A stretch of 64,000 nucleotides of DNA from Streptacidiphilus sp. P02-A3a. Its GTDB lineage: Bacteria; Actinomycetota; Actinomycetes; Streptomycetales; Streptomycetaceae. Below, one piece after another: positions 32,493 to 40,773 of this stretch. Both the position numbers and the translations under genes were made by a program. Within the stretch, counting starts at the first letter, position 1. Each line of letters opens with the position of its first letter. The stretch spans positions 9,123,922 through 9,187,921 of the forward strand of contig NZ_CP048289.1 of NCBI RefSeq assembly GCF_014084105.1, written 5' to 3'. The notes under the pieces are model-generated. The model was not told the DNA's origin and searched no databases. It worked only from the letters and a program-made list of their open reading frames with translations.

Positions 32493-35261
32493 GTGCGATC
32501 CGCACGCCTCGCATCCGTCCCCGCCGTACTGGCTCTGGCAGTTGCCGGGTTGACGGCCACCACCGCCCACGCCGACCAGGCGTCGGGCAGCACGATCTAC
32601 GTGAACAACTTCACGACCGGTTGCAGCAACACCGCGCCCGGCGCGGGCAGCGCGGCCGTGCCCTTCTGCACCGTCCAGGCCGCGGCCGACGTGGTGCGGG
32701 CCGGGCAGACCATTCAGCTCTTCCCGTCCAGCACGCCCTACCAGGGCCCGGTCGTGCTGAAGAACTCCGGCACCTCGGCCGCGCCGATCACCATCGACGG
32801 CGACGCCACGCTGGGGTCGACCACCCAGGGCGCCGCGCTGACCCTGGACGGGGTCGACTACGTGACGGTCGACAACCTCCGGATCAACGCCGCGTCGGGC
32901 CAGGACGCCGTCGACGTCGACGGCTCGCAGAACATCACGCTGAACCACCTGATCCTCAGCGAGTCGGCCACCATCACCGGCGTCCCGGCCAGGAGCGGGG
33001 TCACCGTGGACGGCGCCTCCTCGGACGTCACCCTGTCGCGCAGCACGTTCCTCTCCGCCTGGGGCACGAGCGCGGTGCACGCTGAGGCCGGTTCCCAGCG
33101 CGTGGTCATCACCACCAACGAGATCACCACCGGCGGCACCACCGCGCACGGCAGGGTCTGGCTGGACGGCGCCGTGAACGCGGCCGTCACCAGCAACGCC
33201 CTGGGATCCGGCGCGGTGCCCGCGGTCACCGTGGACGGCGGTTCCTCCGCCGCGATCGAGAACAACGTCATGGGCGCGAGCACCGGCCCCGCGATCTCCG
33301 TGGCGGCGGACTCCGACGCGACGGTCAGGAGCGACTACAACACCGTCATCCCCACCACCGCCGGCGTACCGCTCTACTCCTGGGCCGGTGCCAGCTACAC
33401 GACCCCGGCGGAGCTCACCGCCTGGACCGGCCAGGGCGCCCACGACGGCGTCACCGTCGCCTCCGAGACCGACTCCGCGGACTCCGGCGCCACCGGCGAA
33501 CTCAGCACCGACTGGAGCGGCAACCCGCGGGCGCAGGACCCCGACGTCCCCGACACCGGGGCGGGCCCGTTCAGCTACTACGACCGCGGCGTCACCGAGC
33601 GCGAGGACGTCCTCGCCTTCTCCCAGCCGGGCAACCTGGTCACCACGGCCGGTACCGCCGTGGACGAGCAGCCCGTCTCCGCCCCGACCTCCGCGTGGGG
33701 CGAGGCGCTCACCATGACGGTGGACTTCGGCGACGGCAGCCCCGCACAGTCCGCCCCGGTGGGCACGGCGATCCCGCACACCTACACCGCGCCGGGTGCC
33801 TACGCCACGACCCTCACCGTCACCAACGCCGACGGCATGGCCTCGGCCCGCACCCGCGACGTGGACGTGCTCACCGCGACCGTCGACCGGCCGGTGCTCA
33901 CCGCCGCCACGCTGCGCAACTCGAACGGCGCGCCCGAGTCCGGCTCGGACCAGTTCTCGCTCTCCGGCGCCGCTGTCGGCGGCTGGCAGTACAGCAGCGC
34001 GCAGATCACCTTCGGCGACGGCACGAGCGCGGCCTGGAACGCCGCCGATCCGGTGAACAACGTGCACGGATACCGTTCTGGCGTGTACGACGCCACCGTC
34101 ACCACCACCGACCTGCTCGGCCGCACCGCCACCGGCAGCACCACCGTGGTGGTCGGGGAGGACCTGCTGCCGCAGTCACCCGCGACGCGCCTGTACGACA
34201 GCCGACCCCAGGGCTACGACAGCGTGCCCGCGCACAGCACCGTGCGGGTCCTCACCGAGTACTCGGTCGACTCGCTGGTGCTGAACGTCACCGTCACCCA
34301 CACCAAGGCGGCCGGGTTCGTCACGGTCTTCCCGGACGGCGTCAGCCGCCCCGACACCTCCACGCTGAACTTCGAGGCCGGGGACACGGTCGCCAACCAG
34401 GCCACGGTCCGGCTCTCCCCCCACAGCGCCTACTTCGACGTGTACAACGGCAGTAGCGGGCCGATCGACCTCGTGATCGACATCGCGGGCTACAACGGCA
34501 TGTTCAACGCGTACCAGCCGGGCGTCGAGTACCACCCGGTGACGCCGACGCGCATCCTGGACACCCGCGGGACGCACAAGCAGGTTCCGGCGAACGGTTC
34601 GGTGACCGTCGCGGTGCCGTCCACGCTGGTGCCCGCGCCCGGTGGCGACACCATGGAGGTCAACGTGACCGCCACCGACGAGCACAGCTCCGGCTTCGCC
34701 ACCGTCTACACCACGGGGCAGACCCTGCCGCCCACGTCGAACCTGAACTGGGCGCCCTGGACGGACACGTCGAACCTGGTCACGGTGGTCGCCGACGGAA
34801 TCGGACGGATCACGATCCACAACAGCGGACCGGCGGCCACGGACTTCGTCGTCGACCTCGTCGGCTACTACCGGACCGCGACCGCCGACGACTCGCTGAC
34901 CGGTTTCGTCTCGCTGCCCACCCCCCAGCGCCTGCTGGACACCCGCGGCGGCTCCGGCGTCCCGAGCACGCCGCTGCGGTACGGCCAGCAGGTCAAGGTG
35001 TGCGTTCCCGGACCGGCGGACAGCGTCGCCGCCGCGCTGAACCTGACCGTCACCGGCAGTACCGGGAAGGGCTGGCTGACCGCCTACCCGGACGGCACGA
35101 CCCGTCCCGGCACCTCCAACGTCAACTGGTCCGCCGGGCAGACCGTGGCCAACATGACGCTGACCCGGACCGGCAGCGACGGCTGTGTCGAGATCTACGA
35201 CGGCGGTGCCACGGTCTCGGTGATCGCCGACCTCTCCGGCTACCAGGCGGCCGAGAAGTAA
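32493..35261 (+). CDS. Large secreted protein: beta-helix, PKD, three lectin-like repeats
   Basis: 922 residues from GTG 32493 with GGGGGAAG upstream. Signal peptide at residues 1-27 (ending AHA). Residues ~35-290 form a right-handed parallel beta-helix (many short ITIDG, VTVDN, ITLNH rungs). Two PKD-type modules follow at about 395-555 (VDFGDGSPAQS, ITFGDGTSAAW). Residues ~565-920 hold three copies of a ~115-residue module that begins with R(L/I)xD(S/T)R and carries FPDG/YPDG..RP.TS..N and a closing D(I/L)xGY. No catalytic residues could be assigned. Likely a carbohydrate-binding or cell-surface protein. Confidence 0.82.
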   Translation: MRSARLASVPAVLALAVAGLTATTAHADQASGSTIYVNNFTTGCSNTAPGAGSAAVPFCTVQAAADVVRAGQTIQLFPSSTPYQGPVVLKNSGTSAAPITIDGDATLGSTTQGAALTLDGVDYVTVDNLRINAASGQDAVDVDGSQNITLNHLILSESATITGVPARSGVTVDGASSDVTLSRSTFLSAWGTSAVHAEAGSQRVVITTNEITTGGTTAHGRVWLDGAVNAAVTSNALGSGAVPAVTVDGGSSAAIENNVMGASTGPAISVAADSDATVRSDYNTVIPTTAGVPLYSWAGASYTTPAELTAWTGQGAHDGVTVASETDSADSGATGELSTDWSGNPRAQDPDVPDTGAGPFSYYDRGVTEREDVLAFSQPGNLVTTAGTAVDEQPVSAPTSAWGEALTMTVDFGDGSPAQSAPVGTAIPHTYTAPGAYATTLTVTNADGMASARTRDVDVLTATVDRPVLTAATLRNSNGAPESGSDQFSLSGAAVGGWQYSSAQITFGDGTSAAWNAADPVNNVHGYRSGVYDATVTTTDLLGRTATGSTTVVVGEDLLPQSPATRLYDSRPQGYDSVPAHSTVRVLTEYSVDSLVLNVTVTHTKAAGFVTVFPDGVSRPDTSTLNFEAGDTVANQATVRLSPHSAYFDVYNGSSGPIDLVIDIAGYNGMFNAYQPGVEYHPVTPTRILDTRGTHKQVPANGSVTVAVPSTLVPAPGGDTMEVNVTATDEHSSGFATVYTTGQTLPPTSNLNWAPWTDTSNLVTVVADGIGRITIHNSGPAATDFVVDLVGYYRTATADDSLTGFVSLPTPQRLLDTRGGSGVPSTPLRYGQQVKVCVPGPADSVAAALNLTVTGSTGKGWLTAYPDGTTRPGTSNVNWSAGQTVANMTLTRTGSDGCVEIYDGGATVSVIADLSGYQAAEK

Positions 35262-35281
35262 CACCGGCACAGGGCTGAACC

Positions 35282-35319
35282 GACAGTGCGTCGCGGCACA
35301 ACTGCCGCGGCGCACTGTC
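35282..35319 (+). terminator. Hairpin terminator
   Basis: Seventeen paired bases (35282-35298 with 35303-35319, one G-U type pair) around a CAAC loop, just after the secreted-protein gene. Confidence 0.8.
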
Positions 35320-35429
35320 ACGTTCACCGACCGGTGGTCGACCGGCGGGTGTCGGGGCGGGCCGTGCGGCGGATGTACTGGGTGGGCCGCAGCAAGGTTC
35401 ACGACCACCACGCACCACGGAGGAAGACT

Positions 35430-36209
35430 GTGAAGCGCATCGGCGTCAGGCGCATCGGCATCATCGGAGTGGGCGAGATCGGCCGGGCCCTCGTGACCGG
35501 GCTGTGCGACGGGGGTGACGAGTCGCCGGAGGTCTTCCTCTCCCCCCGGGGAGCCCGCGGCGCGGCGGAGTTGTCCGCGCGCCACGAGGGCGTGCGGGTC
35601 TGTGCCGACAACCAGGAGGTGCTGGACCGCTCGGAGTTGACGATCATCGCGGTACGCGGGCAGCAGCGGCACGACGCGCTCGCCGGGCTGACCGTGGCCG
35701 GTGACAAGGTGCTGGTCAACGTGATGGCCGGGGTCGGCACCGACGACCTGCGCCGGACCCTGGCCACCGACGCCGCGCTGGTACGGGCCATCCCGCTGCC
35801 CACCGTTCGTGAACGCCGCTCGGTCACGGTGACCTACCCGACCCACCCGGTGGTGGACGCCTTCTTCGACCGCCTGGGCGGGGTACTGCCGGTCGCGGAC
35901 GAAGCGGCCTTCAACGTCCTCTCCACCCTGACCGGGACGCTGACCACGCACTACGCGTACCTCGCCACGCTCGCCTCGTGGGCCGTCGACCAGGGCATCG
36001 CCGCCGACCAGGCCGACCGCTACGTCCGCGGGCTCTTCCAGGGCATCGGCCGCACCCTGGGCGACGGGACCCGCTCCCTGCGGCAGCTCACCGCCGAGCA
36101 CGAGACTCCCCACGGCAGCAACGAACGGATCCGCAGCACCTGGTTCGGCCCGGCCAACTCCGAGGCGCTGCGCACGGCCCTCGACGGCCTCCTCGCCGAC
36201 CTGCGGTAG
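35430..36209 (+). CDS. Pyrroline-5-carboxylate reductase-like protein
   Basis: 259 residues from GTG 35430, with GGAGGAAG upstream. N-terminal NAD(P)-binding motif GIIGVGEIGRALVTGL; then the ProC-type segments VNVMAGVGTDDL and VRAIPLPTVRERRS, and a helical dimerisation domain with an FQGIGRTL segment. Family members make proline or act on related imines. As the housekeeping proC is usually elsewhere, this may be a paralogue with another substrate. Monocistronic. Confidence 0.82.
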   Translation: MKRIGVRRIGIIGVGEIGRALVTGLCDGGDESPEVFLSPRGARGAAELSARHEGVRVCADNQEVLDRSELTIIAVRGQQRHDALAGLTVAGDKVLVNVMAGVGTDDLRRTLATDAALVRAIPLPTVRERRSVTVTYPTHPVVDAFFDRLGGVLPVADEAAFNVLSTLTGTLTTHYAYLATLASWAVDQGIAADQADRYVRGLFQGIGRTLGDGTRSLRQLTAEHETPHGSNERIRSTWFGPANSEALRTALDGLLADLR

Positions 36210-36299
36210 CGGGGAGCCGCGCGCCGCTGACTGACCGCTGCCACCGGGACACTGCATACACTGTTCGCAGAAACGTCGGCAGGGAGTGGAGGAGGGGCC

Positions 36300-37007
36300 G
36301 TGGGCGAGGCGCAGGCGCAGAGCATCTGGCTGCGGCCGGAACGCTCCGGGCGCGGGCCCGCGCCCGGCTTCGACCGGGACCGGCTGGCCGCCGCCGGAGT
36401 GGCGCTGGCGGACCGGGACGGGCTGGCCGCCGTCACCATGCGGGCGGTGGCCCAGGCCCTGGGGGCCGGGCCGGCCTCGCTCTACCGCTATGTGGCCACC
36501 CGCGAGGAACTGCTGGAACTGATGATCGACCAGGCGGTCGGCGAGATCCGGTGCCCGGCGCCCGGCGGCGGGGGACGGCCCGACGACCTGCTCGCGCTGG
36601 CGCGGCAGAAGCGCGAGCTGTACCTGCGCCACCCCTGGCTGCTCGACGCGACCGCCACCCGGAGCCCGCTGGGGCCGCACGCGCTCGCCCAGTTGGAGTA
36701 CGCCCTGGCCGCGCTGGCCGGGCTGCCGGTCTCGGCGCGGACCAAGCTGGAGGCGCTGGCCATGCTGGACGCCGTGGTCGCGGCGCTGAGCCGGACCGAG
36801 GTCACCCAGCGGCGGGCCGGGCGGACCCTGCCGCAGTGGCAGCAGGCGCAGCAGGAGTACCTGGCGCGGGCCCTCGGTTCCGGTCGGCACCCGCACCTGG
36901 CCGCCGCCCTGGACGGCGGCACCGGCGCCGCCCGGGAGTCAGCGGAACTGCTGTTCGATCGCCTGGTCACCCGGGTCCTGGCCGGGCTGCTGCGCGAGCA
37001 GCCCTGA
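36300..37007 (+). CDS. TetR family regulator
   Basis: 235 residues from GTG 36300. Helix-turn-helix at about residues 26-70 (DRDGLAAVTMRAVAQALGAGPASLYRYVATREEL); the C-terminal domain resembles the tetracycline-repressor type (HPWLLDATATRSPLGPHALAQLEYAL). No operator symmetry clear enough to call was seen upstream. Its target is not obvious from position. Confidence 0.87.
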   Translation: MGEAQAQSIWLRPERSGRGPAPGFDRDRLAAAGVALADRDGLAAVTMRAVAQALGAGPASLYRYVATREELLELMIDQAVGEIRCPAPGGGGRPDDLLALARQKRELYLRHPWLLDATATRSPLGPHALAQLEYALAALAGLPVSARTKLEALAMLDAVVAALSRTEVTQRRAGRTLPQWQQAQQEYLARALGSGRHPHLAAALDGGTGAARESAELLFDRLVTRVLAGLLREQP

Positions 37008-37129
37008 TCCACCGGGCCGCGGAGGCACCCCGTTGTCGGCATGTCCGAAATGCTGCTTTTAAGGATATATGGGAGTGTTCTAGAAGATCGACCATCAGGA
37101 GCCCGTACCGGCCTGGAGGACGCGAGACC

Positions 37130-38080
37130 GTGGCCGTTCCCCGTCGCAGCGCACCCGCCCTCACCATCCTCGCCGTCCTCACCGTGCTCGGCACCGGAGC
37201 CGCCCTGGACGCCGGGACCGGTGCGGCCCTCGCCGCCGAACCCGCCGGGCGCGGCGGGCACCAGCCCGACCCGTACGCCGGGGCGGGGCTGCCGCTGCGG
37301 CTCCCCGACGGCAGGCGGATCCGGCTGGTCCGCCCGGAACGCCCCGACCGCCCGCAGCGGCCGGTGGCACCGCCCGCGCCGTCGGATCCCGGCCCGGGGC
37401 CCGACCCGGGCGCGCCGCCCGCGCCGTCCCGTCCGGCGCCGGATCCCGGCGGCGCCGAGCCGCCCGCCGCGTCCGGGGGTCCGCTGACCGACTTCCCGGT
37501 CCCGGTGCTGCAACCGCTGTTCCCGCGCGGCCCGGCGGCCGGGGGCCGGGGCACCCCGGCGGACCCGGTCGGCCGACCGTCCGGCCCCGGTCCGGACGAC
37601 GGCCCGGCCGACTCCCTCCCGGCCGACCCCCTCCCGGACCCGTCCGCCGTCGGCACCGGCACCGCCGTCGGCCCCGGCACCGACGCCGACGCCGGCACCG
37701 ACGCCGACGACGGCTCGGTAGCGGCCCCGCCCGATCCGGCGGAGACGGAGCCGGCACCGGCCGGGGACGTCAGCCTCGCCGCCACCGTCGCCCGGGCCTC
37801 GGTCACCGCCGCCAACGACGCCGCCGCTGCCGCCCAGGCGGTCTCGGCCGCCGTGACCAGCCAGGACCAGCAGCGGCCGTGGCCGGCCGAGGGCGCCGGT
37901 CCGCCGCCGCTCGATCCGCGCGCGCTGGCCAGCCCGCAGGCCGCGAACCTGGCGCTGCCCCCGGCCGGACCGAACGGGTACGGCGGCACGCTGCGGCACC
38001 GGCTGCTGCCGCTGGGGGTGGGTCTGGCCCTGATCGGGGCCGGAGCGGCCCTGCTCGGCTGGCGGCTGCGTCGGCTCTGA
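37130..38080 (+). CDS. Secreted, C-terminally anchored Pro-rich protein
   Basis: 316 residues from GTG 37130; GGAGGA lies nine bases upstream. Signal peptide at residues 1-36 (ends ALAAEP). The mature chain is almost entirely Pro/Asp/Gly/Ala low complexity (residues 40-215), then an Ala-rich helical stretch (VARASVTAANDAAAAAQAVS), then a C-terminal membrane helix (LLPLGVGLALIGAGAALLGW) with an Arg-rich end. It resembles a wall-spanning surface protein but has no LPxTG. Function unknown. Confidence 0.65.
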   Translation: MAVPRRSAPALTILAVLTVLGTGAALDAGTGAALAAEPAGRGGHQPDPYAGAGLPLRLPDGRRIRLVRPERPDRPQRPVAPPAPSDPGPGPDPGAPPAPSRPAPDPGGAEPPAASGGPLTDFPVPVLQPLFPRGPAAGGRGTPADPVGRPSGPGPDDGPADSLPADPLPDPSAVGTGTAVGPGTDADAGTDADDGSVAAPPDPAETEPAPAGDVSLAATVARASVTAANDAAAAAQAVSAAVTSQDQQRPWPAEGAGPPPLDPRALASPQAANLALPPAGPNGYGGTLRHRLLPLGVGLALIGAGAALLGWRLRRL

Positions 38081-38151
38081 CCTGCGACGCGACCATCCGA
38101 CTCGGTCGATTAGCCGGGGCGCGGCCCCCCAGCGGGCCCGGGTGGGAGACA

Positions 38152-38727
38152 ATGGCGACTATGAACATGCCGATGAACGCGCGGCCGGAAGACGGCCCCC
38201 AGGTCCTGATCGTCGGTCCCGACGGGATGCCCGTCGGGGGCCTCCCGACCAGCGGGGTGGGCGGCGGCAGTGGGGGCGAGTCCCGCGAACTGCCGATCAC
38301 GGAGATGGTGGAGCAGCCCGCCAAGGTCATGCGCATCGGCAGCATGATCAAGCAGCTGCTGGAGGAGGTCCGCCAGGCGCCGCTGGACGAGGCCAGCCGG
38401 GTCCGGCTGAAGGAGATCCACGCCAGTTCGGTGAAGGAGCTGGAGGCCGGTCTGGCACCGGAGTTGGTGGAGGAGCTGGAGCGGCTGTCGCTGCCCTTCA
38501 CCGAGGAGGCCATCCCCAGCGAGGCCGAGCTGCGGATCGCCCAGGCGCAGCTGGTGGGCTGGCTCGAAGGGCTGTTCCACGGCATCCAGACCGCGCTGTT
38601 CGCCCAGCAGATGGCCGCCCGCGCCCAGCTGGAGCAGATGCGGCGGGCGCTGCCGCCCGGCGCCGCGGGCTCCGGCGAGGAGGACGACGACGGCCAGGGG
38701 CCGCTCCGCTCCGGTCCCTACCTCTAG
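38152..38727 (+). CDS. bpa: Bacterial proteasome activator
   Basis: 191 residues from ATG 38152 (GGGAG is only three bases away; ATG 38161 is an alternative). Central four-helix-type region (EMVEQPAKVMRIGSMIKQLL through AQQMAARAQLEQMRR) as in Bpa/PafE, an ATP-independent ring that opens the 20S proteasome. The C-terminus GPYL keeps the penultimate-Tyr docking signature. The stop codon lies in an imperfect tandem repeat. Confidence 0.9.
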   Translation: MATMNMPMNARPEDGPQVLIVGPDGMPVGGLPTSGVGGGSGGESRELPITEMVEQPAKVMRIGSMIKQLLEEVRQAPLDEASRVRLKEIHASSVKELEAGLAPELVEELERLSLPFTEEAIPSEAELRIAQAQLVGWLEGLFHGIQTALFAQQMAARAQLEQMRRALPPGAAGSGEEDDDGQGPLRSGPYL

Positions 38728-38765
38728 ACCTCCGGTCCCGTACCTCCGGTCCCTGTCTCTGGAAC
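38709..38765 (+). repeat. Imperfect tandem array over the bpa stop codon
   Basis: CTCCGGTCCC-type units begin at 38709, 38730 and 38744 (periods 21 and 14). The bpa stop TAG (38725-38727) is in the first unit; the third unit has TGG at the matching place. Confidence 0.7.
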
Positions 38766-38779
38766 CTCAAGGACCTCAC

Positions 38780-38795
38780 TGGACGTCCTAGGACA
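38780..38795. repeat. TGGACGTCCTAGGACA element, copy 1
   Basis: Identical 16-mer at 44437-44452. Here it is the core of a 22-bp palindrome with one mismatch per arm (38779-38800), in the 287-bp gap upstream of the first kinase. Confidence 0.8.
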
Positions 38796-39014
38796 TCCAG
38801 GCAGCAGCGCAGCCAGGCCTGCGGCCCCACCATCACCCCTGCGGGTGAACCTGTTCCGGGCTGTGGCCGGGTCAGTTTCGTTCGGTCGGTACCGAATCGT
38901 GTGCGGAACCCCCGCGACGATTGTCGGCGCCGCCCGATAGCCTTGCGTCCTGGTACGCGACAGGCGCCGGTCGCTGGCATGCGTCTGCGCGCGCCCGGGG
39001 GAAGAGAAGCTGAG

Positions 39015-40616
39015 ATGAGTGTGCAGGGCAGCGATGGCGGCGGCGCGGCGCGAACGGTCGGCCATGGCCGCTACACGCTGCGGGATCTGCTCGGCCAGGG
39101 CGGCATGGCGACCGTCCATCTCGCCGACGACACGGTGCTGGACCGCCCGGTGGCGATCAAGACCATGCTCGGTGAGATGAGCCGCGAGCCGTCCTTCCGC
39201 GAGCGTTTCCGGCGCGAGGCGCAGGCGGTGGCCCGGCTCAACCACGCCAACATCGTGCAGGTGCACGACAGTGGCGAGGACCTGAACGAGGACGGGGTGC
39301 TCGTCCCCTTCATCGTGATGGAGTACGTCGAGGGCTCGACCCTCAGTTCGGTGCTGCGCAAGGACATATCCCAGCACGGCGCGATGCCCACCGACCGGGC
39401 GCTGCGGATCACCGGCGAGGTGCTGGCCGCGCTCGCGGCCTCGCACGAACAGGGCCTGGTGCACCGCGACATCAAACCCGCGAACGTCATGGTGACCAAC
39501 CGCGGCGTGGTCAAGGTGATGGACTTCGGCATCGCCCGTGCCATGCAGTCCGGCGTGACCTCGATGACCCAGACCGGCATGGTGGTCGGCACGCCGCAGT
39601 ACCTGTCCCCGGAGCAGGCCCTGGGCCGGTCCGTGGACGCCCGCTCCGACCTGTACTCGGTCGGCTGCCTGCTGTTCGAACTCCTCACCGGGCGGCTGCC
39701 GTTCGAGTCGGAGTCGGCGCTGGGGATGGCGTACCAGCACGTGCAGGAGACCCCGCCGGCGCCGTCGAGCTTCAACGCGGCGGTGTCGCCCGGCGTGGAC
39801 GCGCTGGTCGCCCGCGCGCTGCGGAAGGACCCGGCGCACCGCTTCCCGGACGCCGACGCGATGCGCGCCGAGTGCGAGCGGGTGGCGGGCGCGGCGGGCA
39901 GCGGCGTACCGCAGGTGATCGGCGACGGCCGGGGACCGGGCGCGCCGGGCGTCGGCGGCTCCGGCGCGAACGCGATGTTCCCGCAGGCCCAGGGGCAGTT
40001 GGGGACTCCGCCTCCGGCCCCGCAGCAGCCCTACCCGTCCATGGCGCAGCAGCCGATGCCGCCGCGCTTCGGCGGCCAGCAGTACCCCAACCCGCCTTAC
40101 CCCAACGGGCAGTTCACCGGCCAGCCGTACACCGGCCAGCAGCAGGCGGTGCCGCAGGGCCCGCCGCCGTACGGCCAGGGCGTGCCGCCGCAGCAGCCCC
40201 CCGGCTACCAGCAGCGTCCGCAGTACCAGACGCCGAGGCCGCAGCCGCAGCCCGCGCGGACGCCACCGCCGTACGCCCCCCGGCCGAGCCAGCAGACCCC
40301 GCCGCCGTACCGGCCCGCGCCGCAGCGTCCCGGTCCGCGGCCGATGCCGCAGCCGGTGAGGAACCGACCGGCCCCGGTGCCGGTACCGGTGCCACCGGCG
40401 CGGCCGGGGAACAGCGCCGGGCGCGGCTGCGGGATCGCGGCCATCATCATCGGCGTGATCGTCGGCATCATCCTGCTGATCGGCTTGATCGGGGCGCTGG
40501 CGGCCCAACATCAGACCAACGACCCCAGCGGCAGCGGCCTCGGCCGAACCGCCCCGGTGGCCACGGTGAGCGGGGAGTTCGGTGCGAGCGGAGCGGCGGC
40601 GGCGTCCCTCGGCTGA
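39015..40616 (+). CDS. Ser/Thr protein kinase, PASTA-less (first)
   Basis: 533 residues from ATG 39015. Kinase domain at residues ~20-280: GQGGMATV glycine loop, Lys49 in VAIK, HRD at 150-152, DFG at 170-172, GTPQYLSPEQA activation segment. A long Pro/Gln-rich linker follows (about 310-455), then one membrane helix (about 467-492) and a short external tail. Nothing in the tail looks like a known sensor. Paired with a second kinase downstream. Confidence 0.92.
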   Translation: MSVQGSDGGGAARTVGHGRYTLRDLLGQGGMATVHLADDTVLDRPVAIKTMLGEMSREPSFRERFRREAQAVARLNHANIVQVHDSGEDLNEDGVLVPFIVMEYVEGSTLSSVLRKDISQHGAMPTDRALRITGEVLAALAASHEQGLVHRDIKPANVMVTNRGVVKVMDFGIARAMQSGVTSMTQTGMVVGTPQYLSPEQALGRSVDARSDLYSVGCLLFELLTGRLPFESESALGMAYQHVQETPPAPSSFNAAVSPGVDALVARALRKDPAHRFPDADAMRAECERVAGAAGSGVPQVIGDGRGPGAPGVGGSGANAMFPQAQGQLGTPPPAPQQPYPSMAQQPMPPRFGGQQYPNPPYPNGQFTGQPYTGQQQAVPQGPPPYGQGVPPQQPPGYQQRPQYQTPRPQPQPARTPPPYAPRPSQQTPPPYRPAPQRPGPRPMPQPVRNRPAPVPVPVPPARPGNSAGRGCGIAAIIIGVIVGIILLIGLIGALAAQHQTNDPSGSGLGRTAPVATVSGEFGASGAAAASLG

Positions 40617-40773
40617 GCGGCCGCGCGGTGGCGGGCGGACGGTCCGGCCACCACGCGTGCGCCGAGAAACCGGTAGCGTGCTCTGAAGACCCGCGCGGAC
40701 GGCGCAGAGTACACAGTGGGTGACCAGCCCGGCGACACCGGGTGCACAGACGGATGACCGACGGCGGAGAGTA

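Noticed and set aside
34176-36896. A 906-codon minus-strand frame across the secreted protein and the ProC-like gene
   Set aside because: It crosses a strong terminator and two good plus-strand genes; composition is shadow-like.
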